5,421 nucleotides of DNA, taken from assembly GCA_030428745.1 (NCBI GenBank), contig JAUIEG010000218.1, forward strand, positions 1-5,421, in the 5' to 3' direction. Source of the DNA: Alphaproteobacteria bacterium. Lineage in GTDB: Bacteria > Pseudomonadota > Alphaproteobacteria > Caulobacterales > Parvularculaceae. Under the pieces are notes generated by a model. It ran no database searches. It was not told where the DNA came from and saw nothing but the letters and a program-made list of their open reading frames with translations. Positions within the stretch are counted from its first letter, which is position 1, and each line of letters begins with the position of its first letter. This document shows positions 1-4,611 of this stretch, piece after piece. A program made the translations under genes and the position numbers.

Positions 1-1128
1 GTTGGTATTCCTATCTCACGGCTGGTGGATCGCGGGCCGCGTAAATGGATTATCGGCGCGGGAATCGCGTTCTGGTCATTGATGACCGCGGCTTGCGGTC
101 TTGCGCAGAATTTCTGGCAATTGGCGATTGCACGCATGGGCGTCGGCGTCGGCGAAAGCTGCAATGGCCCCGCCACCTATTCCATGACGGCGGATATGTT
201 CCCGCGTGAAAAACTGGCGCGGCCCATCTCCATCATTAATATTGGCATGGTGATGGGCTCGGGCATGGCGCTGCTTGTGGGCGGCTATCTCATTGTCTGG
301 CTGACGGAACTCGGGCCGCAGACTTTTCCCATCGTCGGCACGTTAAAGCCGTGGCAAATGACTTTCGTTATTGTCGGCCTGCCGGGCATGTTTTGGGCCT
401 TGCTCATGGTGCTGACCGTGCCGGAACCGCCGCGCAAGGACGAAGGTACCGGCGCCGTGACGCCGTCCTTCAGTAAGGTCCTTGAGTTTCTAAAGCTGTG
501 GAGCCCGGCCTATTTTCCGATGTTCATCGCCGCTGGCGTGAAATCCATGCTGAGTTTTGGCAACGCCGTCTGGTCGCCTGCCTTTTTCGAACGAAGCTTC
601 GGCTATGCGCCGGGCGAGCCGGGCCCCATGCTCGGCGCCATCGGGCTGATTGTTGCGCCGCTGGGGTTGTTGATTGGCGGACAAGCGGCGACATGGCTCG
701 CCGCGAAAGGACATGACGACGCGAATATGCGGATCGTCTTGTGGGTGTCTGTCCTCCTCGCACCGTTGGCCATTCTCTATCCGCTGGCGCCGACGGCGTG
801 GATCGCCTTTACGCTTTATGGCGCGACGCTGTTTCTGGGGTCCCTTGGCGCGGGACCCGCGAACGCCGCCATGCAGGTGATTACGCCGGGGCGTATGCGC
901 GGCACGGTGTCGGCGCTCTATATCGCGATCTTCAATGTCATGGGCTATGGCGCAGGACCGCTGATCGTCGCCCTGATGACAGACAATATCTTCAAGAATG
1001 AAGCGATGCTGGGAAGCTCCATGGCTGCGGCTGCGGCGATCCTCGCGCCGATCGGCCTGTTTTTGAGTTGGAAAGCTTTGCGGCCTTACGCCCGAGCCGT
1101 TGTCGCCGCGCGCGAGCGTGACGACTAA
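1..1128 (+). CDS. Spinster-like MFS transporter, 5' end cut by window edge
   Basis: This is an inner-membrane secondary transporter of the major facilitator superfamily, closest in style to the Spinster-like branch; the substrate is unknown. The reading frame is open from base 1, so the GTG at 25 is internal and the real start lies to the left. Residues counted from the first codon: motif A between TM2 and TM3 is at G2 to K15 (D10, R14, K15), and the TM4 signature GVGVGES has R45 and E52. A LKPWQM...GLPG segment precedes TM6, and TPGRMRGTVSALY leads into TM11. About ten complete membrane segments remain (TM3-TM12). Alignment with the neighbour at 1187-2545 puts codon 1 opposite its residue 72, so about 71 residues are missing. 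The two are clear paralogues (42 of 71 identical over the motif A to TM4 stretch, counted by hand). It ends at TAA 1126-1128, facing that paralogue. Confidence 0.93.
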   Translation, partial: VGIPISRLVDRGPRKWIIGAGIAFWSLMTAACGLAQNFWQLAIARMGVGVGESCNGPATYSMTADMFPREKLARPISIINIGMVMGSGMALLVGGYLIVWLTELGPQTFPIVGTLKPWQMTFVIVGLPGMFWALLMVLTVPEPPRKDEGTGAVTPSFSKVLEFLKLWSPAYFPMFIAAGVKSMLSFGNAVWSPAFFERSFGYAPGEPGPMLGAIGLIVAPLGLLIGGQAATWLAAKGHDDANMRIVLWVSVLLAPLAILYPLAPTAWIAFTLYGATLFLGSLGAGPANAAMQVITPGRMRGTVSALYIAIFNVMGYGAGPLIVALMTDNIFKNEAMLGSSMAAAAAILAPIGLFLSWKALRPYARAVVAARERDD

Positions 1129-1130
1129 CG
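1098..1130 (+). terminator. Strong stem-loop over the transporter stop codon, possible terminator or 3' end stabiliser
   Basis: Bases 1098-1101 pair with 1127-1130 and 1102-1105 with 1122-1125, leaving T1126 bulged. After a C1106/A1121 mismatch, 1107-1111 pair with 1116-1120 (one G-U), closing a GCGA loop at 1112-1115, which is a GNRA tetraloop in the + strand RNA. The stem therefore contains the TAA stop codon. No T-run follows on either strand, so it is not a canonical intrinsic terminator. It is the only sizeable hairpin near the junction of the two convergent genes and could serve transcripts from both sides. Confidence 0.4.
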
Positions 1131-1186
1131 CCGAAGACCAATGACATGGAGAAGGTATGCTGAAAGACGCAAGCGGAAAACCGTGT
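1129..1186. other. Short convergent intergenic gap
   Basis: Fifty-eight bases separate the stop codons of two tail-to-tail transporter genes. The only local structure is a very short hairpin, CGG-AAAA-CCG at 1174-1183. It has a weak T-rich tail on the + strand (TGTTTA) and is too small to call a terminator with confidence. Confidence 0.6.
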
Positions 1187-2545
1187 TTATCCCTGGGCTG
1201 CATAACGCGCCATGGCGCGGGCGTAGCTTTCGCCATAAGGCTTGACGCCAATCCAGGTGACCAGGCACGCGGCGGGCGCCAGAATAATCGCAAGCAACGC
1301 CATAGAGTATCGCAGCTGATCCTCGGCGCCGAAGAGATAGTCCGTAAACAGCGCGACGATTAAAGGGCCGGCGGCGTAGCCGATAACATTGAAAACGAAC
1401 TGATAAAGCGCGCGCACTTGTCCGCGCATTTCCGCCGGCGTCACGACCTGCAGTGCAGCGTTGCCCGGCGCAATGCCGATAGACGCAATAAAAGTGTTGG
1501 TTCCATAAAGCACAATGGCGAGCCAGGCGTTGTCCACGAGCGGGTAGGCGATAGCGAATGGCATGAGTCCAATGGAGGCGTACAGAACAAGCCGCATATA
1601 TGCGTCATTGCGGCCCGCCTTCGCCCAGCGCTCGGAAATGAAACTGCCGAGCCATAATCCGAACGGCGCCGTGATTAATGACGTCACACCGAGAACATAG
1701 GCGATCTGCGGCGCCGTCCATCCATGGGTGCGGATGAATAATGCAGGCAGCCACAAGACGGCGCCGTAACTCAACAGGACTTTGACGGCGAGGGATAAAA
1801 ACATCGGCGCATAGGTTCGCCGCTCCTGATTGAGGTAGGCGAAGATCTCTTTCACCGGCAGGGCCTTCGCTTTGCCGGCGCTTTGTTTGAGCTGACCTTT
1901 GCGTTTCGGCTCCTCAATCGTCGCCATCATCGCGGCGACAACAAAACCCGGCAAGCCGACCAGGATGAACACCATCTGCCATGGCTTCAATTCGCCTATG
2001 AACGGAAGGTTGATGACGCCGACGGCGGTGATAGCGGCGATGATGGCGCCGCCCGCGAGGTTGGAGATGCCGGCGCCGGCGATGAACCCAAGGGAGTTGA
2101 TGGCGAAGGCGCGCGGAAGTTTTTCCGGCGGGAAGCTGTCGGTGATGATGGAGAAGGTCGCTGGTGCAAAGGATGACTCTCCGGCGCCGACGCCGACCCG
2201 CGCCCAGAAGAGATGCCAGAAATTAGCGGCAAGGCCGCACAGCATGGTCGCGAAGCTCCAGAACGCGACGCCAATGCCAATAATCACGCGCCGGCTTTTG
2301 ACATCCGCAAGCCGGGCGATGGGAAGTCCGAGAAAAGCGTAGAAAAAGACAAAGGCGAAACCGGTGAGGAGGGAGAATTGCGTGTCTGTAAGCTTGAGGT
2401 CCGCTTTGATTGGTTCGACCAAAAGCGAAATGATGGAGCGGTCGAGGGTCGCCACCATGAGCGCGATCGTCAGCACGGTGAGCCCCCAATAGGCTCGCGC
2501 GGGCGATGGCCAGTCGCCTTCCTTGTGAAGGACAGTTTCTGTCAC
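1187..2545 (-). CDS. Spinster-like MFS transporter, complete
   Basis: A complete 452-residue inner-membrane permease of the major facilitator superfamily, a normal length for a 12-helix transporter. TM1 (about 21-43) holds the LDRSIISLLVEPIKADL pattern with D35-R36, typical of the Spinster-like branch. Motif A is at G73 to R86 (D81, R85, R86), and the TM4 signature has R116 and GVGAGES (118-124) followed by PAT. Further segments lie near 148-172, 190-210, 247-270, 281-303, 317-337, 340-360, 378-401 and 412-434. The chosen start is GTG at 2543-2545: a GGGAG at 2554-2558 sits 8 bases upstream, and an in-frame TAA lies shortly before it (2567-2569). It follows the sulfatase on the same strand after 95 bp and is probably co-transcribed, so it may import the sulfatase's product; that is inference. 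Its paralogue at 1-1128 faces it. The solute cannot be predicted; lipid-like, sugar or organic-acid substrates are all possible. Confidence 0.95.
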   Translation of the reverse strand: MTETVLHKEGDWPSPARAYWGLTVLTIALMVATLDRSIISLLVEPIKADLKLTDTQFSLLTGFAFVFFYAFLGLPIARLADVKSRRVIIGIGVAFWSFATMLCGLAANFWHLFWARVGVGAGESSFAPATFSIITDSFPPEKLPRAFAINSLGFIAGAGISNLAGGAIIAAITAVGVINLPFIGELKPWQMVFILVGLPGFVVAAMMATIEEPKRKGQLKQSAGKAKALPVKEIFAYLNQERRTYAPMFLSLAVKVLLSYGAVLWLPALFIRTHGWTAPQIAYVLGVTSLITAPFGLWLGSFISERWAKAGRNDAYMRLVLYASIGLMPFAIAYPLVDNAWLAIVLYGTNTFIASIGIAPGNAALQVVTPAEMRGQVRALYQFVFNVIGYAAGPLIVALFTDYLFGAEDQLRYSMALLAIILAPAACLVTWIGVKPYGESYARAMARYAAQG

Positions 2546-2553
2546 TTGCTCCG

Positions 2554-2558
2554 CTCCC
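2554..2558 (-). promoter_or_regulatory. Ribosome binding site that fixes a GTG start
   Basis: On the minus strand GGGAG lies 8 bases before the GTG at 2545-2543. A second GGAG (2549-2552) is only 3 bases from the start and too close to be preferred. There is no in-frame ATG between the upstream stop and this GTG, which supports the GTG start of the transporter. Confidence 0.65.
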
Positions 2559-2572
2559 TGATAATGTTATGC

Positions 2573-2598
2573 GGCGCAACGTGGTGGCGCCTTTTTTT
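2573..2598 (+). terminator. Terminator-like hairpin plus T7 on the antisense side
   Basis: GGCGC (2573-2577) pairs with GCGCC (2587-2591) around a 9-base loop, and seven T residues follow at 2592-2598. The polarity would stop transcription running rightward, yet no rightward gene precedes it; both flanking genes run leftward. The stem is only 5 bp, so it may be chance, or it may stop antisense transcription before it enters the sulfatase. Confidence 0.3.
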
Positions 2599-2640
2599 CA
2601 GCTTAGTCAGGCCGGCATGGATTGGCTGCTCAAATCGGCG

Positions 2641-4029
2641 TCAATATCGATCCGCCATGAAGGCGCCGAATTTGTTACTCCAGCTTGGATTGTCTTCGGG
2701 GTAAGCAAGCATGGTTTCATTCCATGCTGTCCATTCGGCCTGCATCCGCGCAAAGCGTTCCGGCTCGATGGTCTTCTTGTTTGCCCGTTCCATGGGATCA
2801 GCGTCGACATGGAAAAGATATTCATTGCCTTCGATGGAAAGATACTTCCACGGACCTTCCCGCATGGCTTTCTGTTCATGGGCCTGATAGCGCCAGAAGA
2901 GTTTGCGATTGACCACGTCTCCGCCGGCAAGCGCCGGCAACAAACTGACGCCGTCAAAATTGGATGGCTCGTAACTGACGCCCGCGGCGTCCAGCATGGT
3001 GGGCAGCCAGTCCATGCTCATCGCGGTCTGAGCCGTTATGATTCCCTTTTCGATCTGTCCCGGCCAGCGCACGATGAGCGGCACGCGGATTCCGCCTTCG
3101 AGAAGCTCGCCCTTCATGCCGTTGAACGGCCAGGTTTTTGAAAACCGTTCGCCGCCATTATCAGAGGTGAAAACGACGACGGTATTATCGTCGAGACCTG
3201 CTTTTTTGAGCGTTTTCAATACGCCCCCGATGGCCTGATCGAGGCTTTCCACCATGCCGCGATAAGTCGCCATGGACCCGCCCTCAAAGTCGAGGCTCTG
3301 CCGCAAATTCCGAGCGGCCTCGATGTCTTCAGCGGTTTCCCATGGCCAGTGCGGCGCTGTAAAATGAAGGCTCAGCAAAAAAGGAGCATCGTTCGCGCTC
3401 ATACGGATGATTTCTTCGCTGGCGCGCTGACCAAGAAGCTCCGTCAGGTAACCGGTTTCTTGAACAGCAGTATCGCCGTCCCAAAGGTCGGGTGTTTCCT
3501 CTTCGCCAAAGATGAAGCTGTGACGGAAATAGTCGACGCCGCCGGAACGGATGCCCCAGAACGATTGATAGCCATGTTGAAGCGGGCCCGATCCCGCCAC
3601 GGTTCCAAGATGCCATTTGCCCACAAGGGATGTCTGGTAACCGGCGGCTGCGAGAAGCTCCGGCATTGTGAGCGCGTCGTCAGGCAATCGTTTTGTGCTG
3701 TGAATGCCAAGCGGCTCTTCCGCCCCAAGGGGCAGCCGGTATTGATAGCGCCCCGTAATGAGACCGAGACGCGTTGGAGAGCACACGGAAGAGTTCGCGT
3801 AAGCATCAGTAAAACGTATGCCGCGCCGCGCCAGCTTGTCGATATTCGGCGTTGATATGTCGTCGCGGCCGTAACAGCCGACATCGGCCCAGCCGAGATC
3901 GTCGGCCATGATGAACAGGAAGTTGGGAGGCGTTTTCTGCTTTGAAAGCGCGTGACCGCCCGGCAAAACCGTCGCCGCCGCGGCGGCGGCCATGAAACTG
4001 CGTCGATGTAGGTGCGCCGCTTTTTTCAT
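2641..4029 (-). CDS. Type I (formylglycine-dependent) sulfatase, exported, probably by Tat
   Basis: This 462-residue enzyme of the alkaline phosphatase/sulfatase superfamily should hydrolyse sulfate esters outside the cytoplasm. The CSPTR motif at 83-87 carries Cys83, the residue that would be converted to formylglycine, followed by LGLITGR. The other expected catalytic parts are visible: metal ligands D43-D44 (MADDLGWADVG) and D290-N291 (TSDNGG), K138 and H140 (GKWHLG), H227 (APHWPW) and K306 (NGMKGELLEGG). The N-terminus has R9-R10-S-F-M followed by an alanine-rich stretch to about residue 28, a Tat-type signal, with possible cleavage after A27. The ATG at 4029 has GAGGA 5 bases upstream. 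It precedes the transporter at 1187-2545 by 95 bp on the same strand. Similarity of style to aryl- and N-acetylgalactosamine-6-sulfatases does not settle the substrate. The maturing formylglycine-generating enzyme is not in the window. Confidence 0.96.
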   Translation of the reverse strand: MKKAAHLHRRSFMAAAAAATVLPGGHALSKQKTPPNFLFIMADDLGWADVGCYGRDDISTPNIDKLARRGIRFTDAYANSSVCSPTRLGLITGRYQYRLPLGAEEPLGIHSTKRLPDDALTMPELLAAAGYQTSLVGKWHLGTVAGSGPLQHGYQSFWGIRSGGVDYFRHSFIFGEEETPDLWDGDTAVQETGYLTELLGQRASEEIIRMSANDAPFLLSLHFTAPHWPWETAEDIEAARNLRQSLDFEGGSMATYRGMVESLDQAIGGVLKTLKKAGLDDNTVVVFTSDNGGERFSKTWPFNGMKGELLEGGIRVPLIVRWPGQIEKGIITAQTAMSMDWLPTMLDAAGVSYEPSNFDGVSLLPALAGGDVVNRKLFWRYQAHEQKAMREGPWKYLSIEGNEYLFHVDADPMERANKKTIEPERFARMQAEWTAWNETMLAYPEDNPSWSNKFGAFMADRY

Positions 4030-4034
4030 CTTGT

Positions 4035-4039
4035 TCCTC
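4035..4039 (-). promoter_or_regulatory. Ribosome binding site of the sulfatase
   Basis: On the minus strand GAGGA is followed by 5 bases (ACAAG) and the ATG at 4029-4027. Composition and distance are good for a Shine-Dalgarno site. It supports this ATG, which is also the start that includes the whole twin-arginine signal. Confidence 0.7.
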
Positions 4040-4133
4040 GTTTTCCTAGCGTTGCCGCGAGACTAACAAAATTCGAATTCGGCCATAGGGGGAAGAGAGA
4101 AACGCCATGCGTCGTCCGGCGCAGCCCATGTCG

Positions 4134-4145
4134 CGCCCCGGGGCG
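4134..4145. repeat. 12-bp perfect GC palindrome
   Basis: CGCCCCGGGGCG is its own reverse complement. It lies about 105 bp before the sulfatase start and shares CGGGGCGG (4139-4146) with the left arm of the long hairpin at 4435-4474. It could be an operator for a dimeric regulator, but GC-only palindromes of this size do arise by chance in GC-rich DNA. Confidence 0.35.
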
Positions 4146-4271
4146 GCCAGAGGACATAATTAATCAGCATACAGAGTAGAAACGATTTTTACCGTCGAAA
4201 GAGGCGTCGGGGAGCGAGGTGAGGGCAAGCACCAGATGCGAATCGCTCGCAATTACGTTCGCCGGGCGCGG

Positions 4272-4309
4272 GCGCCAGAATTTCATCCTAACCGAATATT
4301 CACTGGCGC
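4272..4309. repeat. 7-bp inverted repeat with 24-base loop
   Basis: GCGCCAG (4272-4278) is matched by CTGGCGC (4303-4309). The stem can be extended outward by a G-T wobble (4271/4310) and a G-C pair (4270/4311). The loop includes the palindrome GAATATTC (4294-4301). This is the first of the better stems in the structured block upstream of the dipeptidase. Confidence 0.4.
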
Positions 4310-4345
4310 TCTTTCGTAGTTTGTCATGTTGACGACAATCTTTAT

Positions 4346-4385
4346 GGCGCAACGCGCATATCTTGCGCCCCGGTTTTCGGGTTTT
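4346..4385. repeat. 7-bp inverted repeat followed by a small hairpin and T-run
   Basis: GGCGCAA (4346-4352) is matched by TTGCGCC (4363-4369) around a 10-base loop. Immediately after it, CCCG (4369-4372) can pair with CGGG (4378-4381) around GTTTT, and TTTT follows (4382-4385). The two stems share base 4369, so they compete slightly. On the + strand this has the outline of a weak intrinsic terminator, but no rightward gene precedes it. Confidence 0.35.
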
Positions 4386-4434
4386 CGCGCTTTTCTCTCC
4401 CCCGAGAGCGTTATTTCCCGGCGCCATCTCTCCC

Positions 4435-4474
4435 TGCCGGGGCGGTTTCGGCCATTGGCCTAACCGCCCCGGTA
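4435..4474 (+). other. Long perfect-stem hairpin upstream of the dipeptidase
   Basis: CCGGGGCGGTT (4437-4447) is the exact reverse complement of AACCGCCCCGG (4462-4472). One wobble (4436/4473) and one T-A pair (4435/4474) extend the stem. Inside it, GGCC (4450-4453) pairs with GGCC (4457-4460) around ATT, giving a stacked two-tier hairpin. What follows on the + strand (TAACATTTCTCC) is only mildly T-rich, and the minus side has no T-run. It could be a terminator for a small rightward RNA, part of a structured leader 137 bases before the dipeptidase start, or an extruded DNA element. Strand assignment is tentative. Confidence 0.6.
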
Positions 4475-4554
4475 ACATTTCTCCGTGATTTTCCCCAATG
4501 AGCTTCGCATGTGCAGCATCGCGGTTGATTTGCCGCGTGCCGGGGGGCCAAATC

Positions 4555-4583
4555 ATGGCAGCATGCTTTTCAGCATTTTTTAC
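4555..4583 (+). promoter_or_regulatory. Weak candidate promoter for the dipeptidase
   Basis: ATGGCA (4555-4560) and TTTACT (4578-4583) are separated by 17 bases and each match the sigma-70 consensus at four of six positions. Transcription would begin near 4590, leaving a leader of about 20 bases that just includes the ribosome site. The match is poor enough to be chance; a promoter further upstream is equally possible and would put the hairpins into the mRNA leader. Confidence 0.2.
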
Positions 4584-4596
4584 TCGCACACCATCC

Positions 4597-4602
4597 GAAA
4601 GG
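4597..4602 (+). promoter_or_regulatory. Ribosome binding site of the dipeptidase
   Basis: GAAAGG lies 9 bases before the ATG at 4612-4614. The match to the anti-Shine-Dalgarno is modest but the position is suitable, and the ATG it serves gives a complete signal peptide. Confidence 0.45.
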
Positions 4603-4611
4603 CCTCTTCTC

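Larger units (their letters stand above)
2546..2640. other. Sulfatase-transporter intergenic spacer
   Basis: Ninety-five bases lie between the sulfatase stop and the transporter GTG. In the direction of these genes (minus strand) I see no hairpin followed by T residues, and no convincing -35/-10 pair, so read-through from the sulfatase is the simplest reading. The + strand has a terminator-like element at 2573-2598, described separately. Confidence 0.5.
4030..4611. other. 582-bp divergent intergenic region with several inverted repeats
   Basis: No convincing gene lies here. From left to right it holds the sulfatase ribosome site (4035-4039), a 10-bp palindrome AATTCGAATT (4070-4079) and a perfect 12-bp palindrome CGCCCCGGGGCG (4134-4145). 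An AT-rich patch follows at about 4154-4195 that could hold a leftward promoter, although no good -35/-10 pair stands out. A block of hairpins spans about 4237-4474, and the hexamer CAGCAT occurs three times (4514, 4559, 4571). The last 30 bases contain the dipeptidase ribosome site. Both flanking genes point away from this region, so their promoters must lie in it. Confidence 0.7.

Noticed and set aside
25..27. GTG as a start codon for the first transporter.
   Set aside because: The frame is open to base 1, the GTG cuts motif A in half, and the paralogue has about 80 residues before this point.
1206..1219. A 14-bp perfect palindrome, CGCGCCATGGCGCG.
   Set aside because: It lies inside the coding sequence for the ARAMAR tail of the second transporter and has no T-run or spacing that suggests a terminator.
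490..1293. A 267-codon open frame on the minus strand across the first transporter.
   Set aside because: Its product is Arg/Gln/His-rich and unfamiliar, and it lies antisense to a well-supported MFS gene and overlaps the tail of the second one. It is a shadow frame.
2922..2941. Tandem 10-bp near-repeat (CGCCGGCAAG then CGCCGGCAAC).
   Set aside because: Only two units, within the sulfatase frame encoding LPALAGG; not a repeat array.
2506..3141. A 211-codon open frame on the plus strand across the sulfatase 3' half.
   Set aside because: It has no recognisable domain and lies antisense to conserved sulfatase sequence, including the DNGG motif region.
3973..3988. A 16-bp perfect palindrome of GCC/GGC triplets.
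   Set aside because: It is produced by alanine codons in the sulfatase signal peptide, so low-complexity coding explains it.
4360..4440. Minus-strand pattern GGGAGAG...CTCTC reminiscent of a glycine riboswitch.
   Set aside because: The distance between the two parts is too short, the conserved core after CTCTC is missing, and the downstream gene would be a sulfatase hundreds of bases away.
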